From Deinandra increscens subsp. villosa (taxonomy: Eukaryota > Streptophyta > Magnoliopsida > Asterales > Asteraceae): a stretch of 64,000 bases of DNA. The number at the start of each line of letters is the position of its first letter. The first letter of the stretch is position 1. The stretch is taken from positions 30,011,414-30,075,413 of the forward strand of contig JBCNJP010000010.1 of NCBI GenBank assembly GCA_039602395.1, given 5' to 3'. This document shows positions 45,005 through 56,326 of the stretch, in pieces. A program made the translations under genes and the position numbers. The notes under the pieces were generated by a model, which saw only the letters and a program-made list of their open reading frames with translations, was not told the DNA's origin and ran no database searches.

Positions 45005-45900
45005 GTGCTCCATGTTCTCTTACATTTTTGTAAGGGCATCTTTTTAATCAAAACCATGGAGGTAAGCCAACAAAAACAACAAAAATCGCAAAAAAATAAA
45101 ATCTCTCTCCTTTCTACTCACCAGATCTCCTCATACACTCATCGCCGGTCAGTCGGTCACCACGACCGGAAAAGGTCGGAATTCTCTCTCAAAGACCATC
45201 TCTACTTCTTCATCTATCTATGTAATAGCTTCTTTTCTATCCTTTGTCATTTCTTAGAACCATGTATATGCTAAACAAAGTTGGAAAATTTATCATGCAA
45301 ATCAAGAAATAAATTGTGCATTGGTCACTTGTATACCATGGAGCATATGTAATACAAATTGCATCTGGAAGCAAACAATCGCTACACCATTGTCGTCGCT
45401 GTCCAGCAACACAATATTTGCACCAGATTCACCATCTTTGTCACTCGTCTCAAGGCCTTGCAAAACGAAACTAAATATAAACTCTCGAAAAACTGATGTA
45501 AAAACATAATCGTACCTCAAATCATCGAAATGAACCACTTACATAAAACCCTAGGTTACTCTACGCTCGACATCAGAACCCCTTTGATGGGTGTCGATGT
45601 CAGAAATTAGGTCTGCACACCATTCTCAGATCTAAAAGGACAGAGGAGATTCACATAAAGCATAAAAACCCCGGTCGTCATGACGATGACGGCGCACCGG
45701 TGGACAACATAGTGGCGGCGATCAAACACCCCAGTGACCATCAAATTTGTAAATCCTTGTGACCAGAGAGGATGAGAGAGTCCTGAAAAAAATCTTAAAG
45801 AAAAAGGGGTATAAGAGAGAGAGAGCGAAGATAGTCAAGTTGTTCAGCTGGTATAGATTAGGGTAAACCATGCGTGAGTGGTGAGGGTAAACACGCGTCA
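45005..45900. other. Exon-like patches inside the 5.3 kb solo LTR
   Basis: The segment is less AT-rich than its surroundings. It has a plus-strand ORF (45005-45274) and a minus-strand ORF (45302-45538; FREFIFSFVLQGLETSDKDG, SGANIVLLDSDDNGVAIVCF), both without recognisable family. It could be a captured gene fragment or chance. I do not claim a gene. Confidence 0.3.
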
Positions 45901-46483
45901 AAGGGCAAGTTATGTGGGTAAATGTTATTGGTTGAAATTATGTGCTGGCAAAATTTCATTAGTTTAAACGAAATACAGTATATGTGTCAGAGGGGCCAGA
46001 AATGGTTTTTGTTTATATATATAAAATATCCTAATATGGTTCATAACATAAAATGATAAGTATTGTAAAGTTTGAGGTGCTAGAACGTAAAATAATAAAA
46101 GATATATATATATAAATATAAATATATATATCCATATGTATACGTATGTCATCGAGCGTGTCCCGAGCCTTAGAAACCTTTATAAATATGCCCCATAATG
46201 TTTTAATACATAAAATGATAGAAAGGTAGGAGTTCAGGGCTTAAAATGTAATTATAATGTCCAGGGACCATTTCTGCCAATCTGTCAAAGATAGCTCGTG
46301 GGTCGCGAAGCCCTCCTGGGAATCTATCGTGATACGGGACCCAGCCATCAGTGCAGAATAAAGTTTAGGTAAAAAAAAGGACACGTTTTTGAACTTGCAG
46401 AGCAAGATTGGCTTGATTCGTGGCAGATTTCGGTTGTTAGTCACTAGGCAACGTGTTAGGACCTTAATACGCCTCTAATGGCT

Positions 46484-46490
46484 ATATATA
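46484..46490 (+). promoter_or_regulatory. Candidate TATA box of the 5.3 kb LTR
   Basis: TATATA within GGCTATATATAGCAGC. About 30-100 bases downstream is a leader-like sequence (CAATCCACAAATTCATCAAA). Its position within a plus-strand LTR fits the U3/R boundary. Confidence 0.45.
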
Positions 46491-48086
46491 GCAGCTTCAA
46501 TTCGATCAAACAATCCACAAATTCATCAAATCATCATCTAAAAACTCTAGAAAACGCAGAAACTTCATCAAGAGAATTCTCCCAAACCATGAAGAGTTAA
46601 AGGCTGACTCTTTGTAGTCAAACGTCTTAAGGTATGATCTAAAATAACCTCTTTCAGTTTTGGCTAACTCAATCTCTAAGTATGTTTTCTAAAAACTATG
46701 CTAAAATTAGGGTTTTTGAGCTTGTTTTGATAAAATTGGGTGATCCGTTGGGAATTAGGATCTGAAATTTTGTAGGTAATCCTAAAATAATGTGTTTTAA
46801 GAAAGCCCTAAGTTTATTTCAGAATTGGAAAAGGTTTGGTAAAGGTTTTGTTAACGGGTCAAAATTAGGGTTTTCATAATGTTGTTCTGCCCAAATTGAG
46901 TACATGGTGTCGAATTAAACTTTGGTATGTTAAAGCATATTATAAAATGTTATAATGGATAATACCCTAAGTTGGTTTGAAAAGAAAATGAGTTTTGATA
47001 TTAAAACGAGAAATACGTGAAATTAGGGTTTCTAAATATGAATAATTAATATAAAATAATTCGGAGGGTATGGGTACTTGATTTATGATCTTATAACATG
47101 TTTATATATATAATAAGTATATATGAGTTTAAATTTGATAAATAATAAAGTATTAAAGATACCGAGTTAACCAGATATTTAGAAATTCGTGCGAACCGGA
47201 AGGGTATGCGCCTATACATGGGGGTTTCTGACAAAGCGGGGGTGTCGCGTAAATCCCAACTGGGAACTTGTATACCTCACTGAGCGATCTCGGGGTGAGC
47301 ATCTACTTATAGGAATGTGCGTCTTCATCTTATCGATAAAAATGTTATTATATCTATAAGGGCATTTTGGTCTTAACAGAGATAAACCCTAATAAAAAAT
47401 AATAAGATATAAATAAACGTATGTATTGTTTATAACAACCTTACATTAATGCAATCCGATACACGATTAGGTTAACTGTGGACTCTAACTGAGATTCCGC
47501 CCAAGTTAATGAATAAAGAGATATGGTGAGTTTCTACAAGCCCACTTTTAGATGTTTTAATGTTTTAAATGTTTTCGGGCTGGTATACATACAATACTTG
47601 TGAAAATATATTCAAGATAATTGTGACTTGATGTATACGTGTTATATGCTGAATTGCTTATAGGTGTTATGCAATTATGTTGATTATAATGTGATGTGTA
47701 TATACTTGCTTTGAAATTAGGTAGCCAAGTGACAAGGGAATTGTTAGTAAACGTTTAGTGAATATGTATAATTATATGAGAACAGGTGGTGCATTTGCTT
47801 GTATTAATATGTGTTGGATACGCCGCTGGTACATCCTATATATATACGTAGTAATATAAGTTACCTAGTATATCGAAAGTGTGGAGGATACGCCGCTGGT
47901 ACATCCTGTATACATACACCTAGGTAAATTGGGGGATGTCCATTTGTTGCAGTATATAAATGCCTTATCACTGTTTAATAACAAACCTAAAGCATCTGGT
48001 TATTTAACTAGGGGTAAGTAATATAACTTATTAGAGTTAAAGCATAAGTTGCTAATATAACTTATTAGAGTTAGAGCATGTGTTGC

Positions 48087-48370
48087 TACTGAAGACGAAG
48101 GGTCGCTGCTTCCCCATAGTGGTGGCTTAGAGAACGTGTACGGACGGAGCGGCAGTCGGACATCGCTAAAGCTATCTTACGACAAGGTAGGATGACGATT
48201 GCAGCGGCGGGCGAACCTTTTGAAGGAGATGAAGAATGAAGAGACGCTACTTCCACATAGTGGTGGCTTAGGGAACCGTATACGGACGGAGCTGCATTGG
48301 GCCATTGTAATAACTATCCTTCAAGATGGGACGGAGTGTGCAGTGGTGGGCGGACTCTTCATGGAGAACC
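48087..48370. repeat. Diverged tandem duplication, unit about 140 bp, in the solo LTR
   Basis: Both units contain GAAGA(A/C)GA...CGCT(G/A)CTTCC, CATAGTGGTGGCTTAG, ACGGACGGAGC and GCGGGCG/GGTGGGCGGA blocks. The first unit is richer in GC. Confidence 0.75.
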
Positions 48371-48846
48371 AAAATAGTTGGTTGAATACAGTGACCTAAA
48401 GTTTAGCCTAGGGTCATGGTTAAGATAATAGGACATATTATCATAATAAATACGAGTTAGGATTTATATGTGATTTATAAATGTGTTGTGAGAACAAGGT
48501 AAACACTTATACGGTTTTAAACTAAACGGTAGAACTCACCAGCGTAAGCTAACTTTTTAAAAGTATGTATGCTAGGTTCTGACGCTCCTATGGGTCAAGC
48601 TTCGATCACGTACTAGGAGGAGACGGTGAAGACACTGGTTGCTGGAATAAATTATTTTATGTTTTAGTTTACCGTATGTTTAATATATCGTATGTTATGT
48701 TTATGCTTCCGATGTGTAAGAACCATCAGAGTATGTAAATAAAAGTTTTAATTTCCCCAGTTTTGTGATCACTGATTAAATCATGTGTTGATGAGTAAAT
48801 CCGAAGACGTGACGCCGACCCGCAAGGGGCTGGGCGTCACATTACA

Positions 48847-49310
48847 GCTTCAAGTCTTGCAACTGGAGCAAAAGTTTCATCATAGTCTAGACCTTCTTGT
48901 TGACAGTACCCTTTTGCTACAAGTCTAGCTTAGTTTCTAATTATGGTGCCATCTTCATCAGTTTTATTTCTGAAAACCCATTTTGTTCCTTTTACAGTTT
49001 ATTGCTAGGTCTAGGAACTAGATCCCACACATTGTTTCTTTCAATTTGTCTTAGCTCCTGTTGCATAGCTAGGACCCAGTGGGGATCTTGAAGGGCTTCT
49101 TCGTACAGTTTTGGTTCTATTATGCTGAGGAATCCAGCATATAGACATTGGTTAGCCGAAGCAGCCCTAGTTTGGACACTTTTGTTCTGATCACCAATGA
49201 TTATATTAGTGGGGTGATCTTTTGTCCATTTTGTTGCTATAGGAAGAGTGGCTAGTTCTTCACTTCTAAGAATCAGATTAGTTGTGTCAAGGTTTTGACA
49301 CCCCCCCCCC
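48847..49310 (-). pseudogene. Sirevirus reverse transcriptase (N-terminal part)
   Basis: From right to left: a DPHWVLAMQQELRQIERNNV block, WDLVPRPSNK, NKLMKMAP/LETKLDLQQKG (frame changed), then EGLDYDETFAPVARLEAV at the solo-LTR border. This is the canonical start of a Copia RT (W..AM..E, then WVF.NK.DE.G, DYDETFAPVAR). Frameshifts are present near 48960 and 49010. Confidence 0.85.
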
Positions 49311-50656
49311 CCTCAATTGATGGACAGGCAGTTGAGTAGGAGTTCTCATTTACAGAATTACCTCGGAGCTCCGGAGTGGAATTCTGTAATGATGATGTAG
49401 TTGAATTTATTTGTGTTGAAGGATGAAAACCCAAAGTATTTTCATAATTTCATCTTTTGATAAAAAAAAGTTTCACTTTGACTCATAGTTTCTTTGTTAT
49501 TTCCAGAATCATTGTTGTGATTTTCTGTGACATTGTCTTTTAAAATTGAAGAGATGTTGGTAAACATGGGAGTATCACTTTCATCATCAGAGTTTTCTTC
49601 AAAAAATTTGTCAAATACTTTTTGTTTTTAGAAATTGTCATCCCAGAGATGCAAACTTTTTCATGTTTGTCACTTTTATTTAGAGGTGCTATGTTGTTAT
49701 ACATAGCCATCTTATAATCACTAAAGGACATATTTATATTTTCCCTTACCACTTGAATTTTTAGTACAAAAACTCGGTATGCTTTTGACTTGAATGAGTA
49801 TCCAATGAAGATTTCTTTATCAACCTTTTTGTCGAACTTTTCGAGGTTGTCTTTATCACTTAGTATGTAACACCTGCATCCAAAGACATGAAGAAATTTT
49901 ATGTTTGGAATTTTCTTATTAATTGCTTGATAAGGAGTTTGATTAATCATTTTGTTGATGATTGATCTATTTTGAGTGAAGCATGCAGTTGTGATTGCTT
50001 CAGCCTAGAAATAGATTGGAAGATCTGCAGATGAAAGCATGGATCTGGCAGCTTCAACTAGAGTTCTATTTCTTCTTTCTACTACCACATTTTTTGTGGA
50101 GTCATTGGTGCAGAGAGCTCATGAGAAATACCTTTACTGACTAGATATGTATCTAGTTTTGTGTTTTTGAACTCAGTTCCATTGTTAGATCTTATCCTTC
50201 TGACTTTCAAGTGCATAAGTTTTTGTATTCTCCTTATAAAGTTAATGATAAGATCTGTAGTTTCATTTTTTGATTTTAGGAATTCAACCCATGTATATCT
50301 AGAGAAGTCATCCACCATAACTAAGATATACTTCTTTCCACCAAGGCTCTCTGTGCTTATAGGTCCACAGAGATCCATGTGGATTAGTTCAAGTGGTTGA
50401 CTTCGAGATGTTTCTTGAAGACTTCTGTGAGAGGCCTTTTTCAATTTACCCATTTTTTTTTGGGTAAGATCTAACAATGGAACTTCTGTGAGAGGCCTTT
50501 TTTTTTACATGCTTCATAGATTTCTTTGGATTTTGAGGGTATGGTAGGATGACATTTTACCATCTTTTTATTTGCTAGCTCAGCAATTGTTCTCGAGTTT
50601 AGATGGGATAGTCTTCTATGCCAAAGCTCAAACTCTTTATTAGAATATTTTGACAT
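49311..50656 (-). pseudogene. Sirevirus integrase
   Basis: It includes GAG-pre-integrase LWHRRLSHLNSRTIAELANK (50560-50640), the core with HMDLCGPISTESLGGKKYIL and VMVDDFSRYTWVEF (50270-50400), and IRSNNGTEFKN, where the second catalytic Asp is replaced by Asn. Later FLHVFGCRCYILSDKDNLEK and KEIFIGYSFKSKAYRVF follow (49750-49920). The segment with the catalytic Glu is out of frame after 50082. A CTGTGAGAGGCCTTTTT stretch is present twice (about 50425 and 50485) and disrupts the zinc-binding Cys pair. Confidence 0.88.
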
Positions 50657-51190
50657 TAGACAAAACGACTAAATTGCAATCAGGTTTTTAAAGTTTACAA
50701 AGTAAAGACTCTGATTTATTCTTTTTCCTGTTAAGTAAACTTTATTGTCGTTTAGTCCTACAAGCTCACACTTGTTGGAGTAAATAGTAAATTAGAATCC
50801 TTTGTCACAAAGTTAACCACAGCTTAACAGATTGTAGTTTAGTCCTTGGACGTGTGATACATTTTCAATTGTGACCTCACCATTAGTAAAGGTTCCATAA
50901 CCAATGATTTTGTATTTTACACCGTCACCAAAAGTGATGGATCTTCCTTTTCTCTTTTAATAGTTACTTAAAAGATTTATCTCCCCAGTCATGTGGGTAG
51001 AGCATCCTGAATCATAGTACCAAACTTGTTGTCCATGATTCTCTTGACTCTTAATTTGAGGTTATGGGTTGTGGTGAGCTTTCTTTTCTGTCATGAGACA
51101 TAAATGTGGTTGAAGATTTTCTTCTTTATATATGCCTTTTGATTTCAAAAAATTCAATTATAGGACAATGGGGTCTATTGGCTATGAAGC
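50657..51190 (-). pseudogene. Sirevirus aspartic protease
   Basis: The active-site block WYYDSGCSTHMTGE is readable on the minus strand, with D-S-G-C encoded at 51002-51013. It is followed by SITFGDGVKYKIIGYGTFTN and LLS-type segments leading into the pre-integrase domain. Stops (for example near 50958 and 50818) interrupt the frame. Confidence 0.85.
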
Positions 51191-51198
51191 CCAGCAGG

Positions 51199-52111
51199 TA
51201 GACCTGGCAAAATGTGCGGGTCGGGTCGAGTTGGGTCGCGGGTCAGAACGGGTGCGGGTTAGAACGGGTGCGGGTCAGAATGGGTCAAGACAAGTGCGGG
51301 TCAAAACGGGTGCGGTTCAAAACGGGTGCGGGTCAGAACGGGTCAATTTAAAAAATTGCCTAAATTAACCATTTATGAACAAAAATATAAACAAACTGAT
51401 AAAAATATAACCCAAAAAAACTTCACTTAATTTTGATAACCAAACAATTCTAATAACTGTCCAAAAAAATTAGGATTTGTCATGGACAAGAACCTAACTT
51501 GCAACCTATTTGATATAAGTAGAGATACAAAAACTGACCTACCAAGCTACAATTGGATTATTAATCTTGTTCAGTTTCAAACTGATTTATCTTGTATTTT
51601 GCAAGTGTTATCTCCCTCCGTCACTTTAACCCTAATGAATCTAGCCGTCGGCCCCAATTCACATATACAGATAAATACATATAGACTTTTGCAGCGCAGG
51701 AGTAAACATTTGATGAAATTGAATTAAATTTAAGCAACTGAGATGGGCGGCAGGGGCTCGGACACATTGTCGGTGGTGACGGAGGTTCTAAGGAAGGAAG
51801 CGAATGAACGAGATACGTATTAAATTCGGTGGCCAGGTACAGATGATGCGATGGGTAATTCCTGGACGAGATAGTAATTCGTACTAATTAGGTTTCTTCC
51901 TCCTTGTTGAGTTGAAAAGGATGAGCTGATGAGTAATTCATGAATGAGAAAAAGTGACTATTTTTTGACCCGCAGGTGTGTTGGACATTTTATAATCCCA
52001 CCCATTCTGACCCTCCTAAATTAATAGATGACCCAAATTAACCCATCAGGTTCAAAAATGAGACCCATTCTGACCCAATTTTATGTATGCGGGTTGGGAT
52101 TTCCACCCCTA
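51199..52111. mobile_element. Non-autonomous hAT element, 913 bp
   Basis: 8-base duplication CCAGCAGG at 51191-51198 and 52112-52119. The left end TAGACCTGGCAAAAT and the reverse complement of the right end, TAGGGGTGGAAATCC, share the TAGnnnTGGnAA pattern known from plant hAT elements. The left third holds tandem variants of GCGGGTCAGAACGGGT (51230-51345). No transposase fragment is visible. Confidence 0.88.
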
Positions 52112-52119
52112 CCAGCAGG

Positions 52120-52302
52120 GAATTGTCAACTTCTTTTAAGAAGTTGGTAATAGGTGTTTTCCACTATGGGTATTCCTCCCTCGCTAGCATAGGAGATTTT
52201 GCCAAAGAGCCAAGAGATTTCTCATTGTTCCAGCATGTAGACATTTAACAAAGCAAAAGGAACGTTAAAGAGCAAGATCTTTGAATATGAATTATTCAAT
52301 CT
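52120..52302 (-). pseudogene. Remnant of Sirevirus Gag N-terminus
   Basis: Just inside the PBS the minus strand reads WNNEKSLGSLAKSPMLAREE, then FLKEVDNSLLGFIANRPHCP across the hAT (continuing at 51128-51190). Only about 250 bases separate the PBS from protease once the hAT is removed, so most of gag has been deleted. Confidence 0.6.
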
Positions 52303-52303
52303 A

Positions 52304-52314
52304 CTCTGATACCA
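52304..52314 (-). other. Primer-binding site of the Sirevirus-like element
   Basis: Plus strand CTCTGATACCA, i.e. TGGTATCAGAG on the coding strand, two bases from the 5' LTR. Initiator Met-tRNA type. Confidence 0.9.
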
Positions 52315-52316
52315 AA

Positions 52317-53032
52317 TGTTAGGTCTCGTGAGGGGCTCTTTAACATTATTGGCACAATTTGATTTAAACAAGATAAACAAGTTGCGGAAAATAAAACAAA
52401 TTAGAAGACAACAATTCATAAAAAGGGTTTTTCTGTATATTTCAAATATAGTATAACAATATATCAACAGAAAGAACTTTTCTATGGCAGTAGGTTGTAA
52501 TTGCTTTGAGAAGCTTGTGAATTGTGTGCTTGTTGTCTTTCTTTCTTTGGTGAAGTCCACTTGCTATTTATAGGAAGTACTAGCAAGTTGAAAGCTAATA
52601 ATGTGGTTGAGGACGGTTTAATTTGGAGTGTGTTAGAGTATATAGAGATAAATTGAGGATATTCAATTTATTTCTTTTCAACTGTCTTCAACTACTTTCG
52701 TATTTAATACTAAGTTGGCATTCATCTTTACTTGTTCTTCACACAAAGGTAGATTTGCTCTACTCGATAACTTTATCTTCTGATAGTCTAGTACTCCTTC
52801 AGGAATCTTCTTTGAAGACTAGTAATGCTTCCATTAGAAGCCTTCTACGGAAATGAGGATTTCTGTAGAATCTGGTCTGTACAGAACTACTTAGGAAATT
52901 CCGGGGTAGTTCTGTACGAATACAGAAATCTGTAGATTGTACAGATTTTCACATCCTTTCTCTTCTAAGGATATATCTTATATTTTCTTCTAATACTTAT
53001 GTTTTCTGTTACATTTACATTGTGTTCTAACA
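52317..53032 (-). repeat. 5' LTR of the Sirevirus-like element (716 bp)
   Basis: Starts TGTTAGGTCTCGTGAGGGGC and ends GTGTTCTAACA in plus orientation, with inverted TGTTAG/CTAACA termini. A repeated CTGTACAGA/TCTGTAC-type stretch lies at 52870-52960. The partner LTR is not in the window. Confidence 0.85.
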
Positions 53033-53785
53033 TGTCCTATGAGTATAATCGACCTTTTCATTGAATTAGTCCTAATTCGTATTCATTGAACATATTAATT
53101 GACCATAACTGGTCTTCATTGATCCTAAAGTATCCTAAATGACGCTAACTGACAATATTTAGTCCTCATTGAGTCTAGTTGGTCGTCATTGACCAACTTT
53201 GACCCTAATTGCTCCTAAATGGTATCCTAATATATTGGCCCTTGTTTATTATTTTTTTTAAATAAAATAATTATACATGAGAAATTCGCAACATGGCGGT
53301 CTTTGGGTATTTTTGTTCTTAATTGAATAGTAATTTATGATTTTCATTTTTTGAGTTGTGTTTTAGTAATGTCACCATATTTGGTAGTTGCGTTATCCCG
53401 GCCGTAAAGCACGTGTTAGTCAAATCTTGTTTATTATATCTAAAGGAAAATAATATAATTAATATTCAACTATATTTTTTTGTTAGGGATTATTTTCCGA
53501 TGGCCATCGAGAGCACAAATATCTTCTATTTTAGGGCTTTTAAATCCGATCGCCATCCAGATCTGCTTAAAGGATCACAGTTATGTCAACAGGAATTGAT
53601 ATACTCGTACAATTTTATAATCTCATTATTTCAACACCTCAAGAGGATGAAGCTCCTACTCAACCTCAGGTGGATGACCGTTGGGTGGATGAAGCCTTCT
53701 GGAATAGGGCATTCAATTATTACTTGCCTAAAACTCATCATAAGAGGCACTTGAAGACTTTTGCGAACTGGATGATGAAGTTCAT
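53033..53785 (+). other. Unassigned sequence with an unknown coding fragment
   Basis: 53033-53260 is low-complexity with many ATTGACC/TTGATCC words. From about 53583 a frame reads FYNLIISTPQEDEAPTQPQV, DDRWVDEAFWNRAFNYYLPK and THHKRHLKTFANWMMKF before the solo-LTR insertion. Another frame across the insertion gives EALEDFCELDDEVHLEEEEP and continues right of it (56327). I do not recognise the family; the acidic end and the length suggest the tail of a transposon or host protein. Confidence 0.4.
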
Positions 53786-56321
53786 TGTGACACCCGAGAA
53801 TTTCAAGGTTAACTTCCGTTAGACAAACCCGTTAGTTACGTTATAAGTGTTAACTTAGTAACTAATGCTTAACTAGCCCGAATACGTCCACGACCTTTGG
53901 TTGATCACCGAACCCGTCCATATGTGTTATGTGTTCATCATTGATTGTCTTTATGTGCAATGTAATTTAAATACATGACTTATTATTGTGAATAGCATGA
54001 TTAATTGTAAATACTTGATTATGAGAAAACTTGCCCTTTTTGGTCGCCAGCGAAACTACTGGGCGAAACTATAGTGTCGCCCGGTAGCCAGCTAAGACAA
54101 TCCAATATCACGAGACCAGAGCTAGTTTCGCCTGGCCAGCGAAACTGCCAGCGAAACTGGCTCCTGATATAAATAAACTTAATAAACCCTAAGTAGCCTC
54201 ATTTGCCTCATTCCACAACAAACACACACACACTCTTTTCTCCTGGAGATTCTGGTCAGTCGAGGTTCACACCAAGTTGTCGAGATCTCAGCCCCAAACC
54301 ATCATCTACCAAGCTAGGAGATCGAACCGTGAGTCCCAAAACCTCCATTTTGTGTTTTATATGTGTTTTTCATAAAAAGCATGACCAAACCTTCATGATA
54401 TTGCTTGATCTTCTGTAAATATGCTTTAGGATGCTAGATCTATCATAAAGTCGATTACTTTACGTTTAGAATCCAACCATGTTAGGGATCTAGATCATTT
54501 TGGTCATTTTAGGGTTTTGAACTCATTTTGGTGATTTGATGATGAAACTGCATGTAAACGTGTTAAAGTTGCTTGATTTATGTTGGTAAATGCCTATGAA
54601 TGCTAAATAATGAATTGCATGTAAGATCAGAAGCTGTTAGGTTGATTTTTAGGCAAATCCGTATGTTTTTCGCGACCAGCGAAACTGTCTGTTCTCTGGG
54701 CGAAACTAAGTAGCGAAATTATATCTCCTTCCAGCGACACTGACCAGCGAAACTATAGTGTCGCCGGATAACCTGACCAGACCAGCTCAAGCGAAACTAC
54801 CGAGCGAAATACCTGAACGAAAGTTCAAACCAGTTTCCCTGCGAAACTAGGCTAGCGAAACTGCGTCAGCAGTTTCGGGCGAAACTAGCCTAGCGAAACT
54901 GTGTCACCGGGCATTGCCTAGCGAAAGTGCTGCCCGTGTGCCTAGCGAAACTGCCTAGCGAAACTGTGCTAGCGAAACTAAGACCTGACCTAAAAACCAA
55001 ACTTGTGAAATTTGCTTAAGTGTTATGCCATGATGAAACATGTTTAGTATCTGATTTATATGAACCCTTGTTTATGATTAACCATTGGTGTCGTGTGTCG
55101 GTATGTCGAGTCATAGTTGCAACGTGCTATGTTATGGGCCATAGTGACGTTAAGTAAAGAATAGACACGAAACTAATACTTAAGACCTAAACGTGTTCTA
55201 GGTCTTCGTTAAACAACAATATTTGGATCACTTGAAGTGTAGCAGTGCAACCAAAGGTGAGTGTCACTAACCCGCTTACCGTGAGTCCGTTTGGGCCACA
55301 CCGAATAACTTAACGAAAAACAATGCTGATAAACTCTAGAGTGCTAGGCACCTACTGATGAACATGAAAACACGGGATGCTTGGCACCCACTTGATGAAC
55401 TGAAGTGTTTTATGGGAAACACTTGTGAACTCTGAACAAACTATTTTTGAAACAAAACTGAAAACGTTTTAATATGGCTAGTGTAGGTTAAAGTCTAAAC
55501 CATATGATATCACATGTTTTCTAAGGATGCCTTATAACTTAAAAGTCCTCAACTAAAATTGTGCCATTAATTGTAAAGCGAGGGGATGTTGGGTAGATCT
55601 ACTGGAGTTTGACAAACTCCGCCCCGTGGCACGGGAAGTGCACGGAGGAACAATATCAGCCTATTTGACCGTGGTCCCGAGAGGACACGGGGGAGGCAAA
55701 AACCGCGATGACGTAGGTCCGCACCGTACGGGATGGCTCGGCCCCCACAAATAAGTCAGCTTTGGTACAAACTTCCTTAGAGCATGGAACAACGGATTAG
55801 CTACCCGCGATATCGGTTGAGTCCTTTAACTTTACGGAACTAGTACATACCCGATGACGTAGGTCACGGACAAACCATTTATAAACTGAGAACTAATTAC
55901 GAGCATTGCTTTTTCACAAATAAATATTTTGTAAGTACATCTTGACACGAATTATGATTATGAGACCGGGCCAATGCATGACAAGCCCACTGTGAACTCA
56001 CCAACCGTTAGGTTGACACTTGCGTGGTTTAAACTTTTGCAGATCGCTAAGGAATATCCACCGGAGGTTGGCATGGCACGTGAAGACTCTTATTTTTGAT
56101 TTAACTTAAGTTGGGAATTTATAAAACAATGAATTTGTAAGGCACGTGGTTAGTGCCAGGATAATTATTTCCGCTGCGTATGTAATTTAAGACTTTGATT
56201 TATAACTTGTGTTTGAACTGACCCTGATTCGTTTAGTATTTGTAACTATGGTTGTGGATCCTGGTCTAGTCGCGCCCCTTAACGGCATAAACTCCGTTAG
56301 TGGTATTTTGGGGGTGCGACA
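53786..56321 (+). mobile_element. 2.5 kb solo LTR (Gypsy-type)
   Basis: It begins TGTGACACCCGAGAATTTC and ends TTTTGGGGGTGCGACA, flanked by the 5-base duplication TTCAT (53781-53785, 56322-56326). There is no internal domain and no second LTR, so it is a solo LTR. A TATA-like GATATAAATAAAC lies near 54167. Clusters of the word GCGAAACT occur at 54045-54155 and 54675-54985. The right half has GC-rich blocks (55610-55760) and GATGACGTAGGTC twice (55708, 55853). Confidence 0.85.
54040..54990. repeat. Dispersed GCGAAACT motif clusters in the solo LTR
   Basis: At least fifteen copies of GCGAAACT, usually preceded by A or G and followed by (A/G), with one-base variants (GCGAAATT, GCGACACT, GCGAAAGT) and a few inverted copies (AGTTTCGC near 54124, AGTTTCGGGCGAAACT near 54870). 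Spacing is irregular, so this is not a simple tandem array. Confidence 0.9.
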
Positions 56322-56326
56322 TTCAT

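Larger units (their letters stand above)
43555..48841 (+). mobile_element. 5.3 kb solo LTR (Gypsy-type)
   Basis: It starts TGTAACAACCC and ends GGGGCTGGGCGTCACA, with the 5-base duplication TTACA on each side (43550-43554, 48842-48846). Removing it joins the RT frame as ...PVARLEAV|RIFLACAAF. There is no PBS, PPT or pol motif inside, and no second copy of its ends, so it is best read as one very long LTR left by recombination. A TATA run (46484-46490) is followed by a probable transcript leader. Two repeats are inside: GGATACGCCGCTGGTACATCC (47816 and 47884) and a roughly 140 bp tandem pair (48087-48370). Its lineage is uncertain. Confidence 0.8.
38783..53032 (-). mobile_element. Sirevirus-like Ty1/Copia retrotransposon, split and partly deleted
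   Basis: On the minus strand the order is 5' LTR (52317-53032), Met-tRNA PBS, gag remnant, protease, integrase, RT, RNase H, then over 3 kb with extra ORFs. Such extra 3' ORFs in the position of an envelope gene are characteristic of Sireviruses. Its RT is cut by a solo LTR (43555-48841), its gag by a hAT (51199-52111), and its 3' end by the large-LTR array at 38782/38783. The 3' LTR is not in the window. It is the oldest host layer on this side. Confidence 0.85.
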
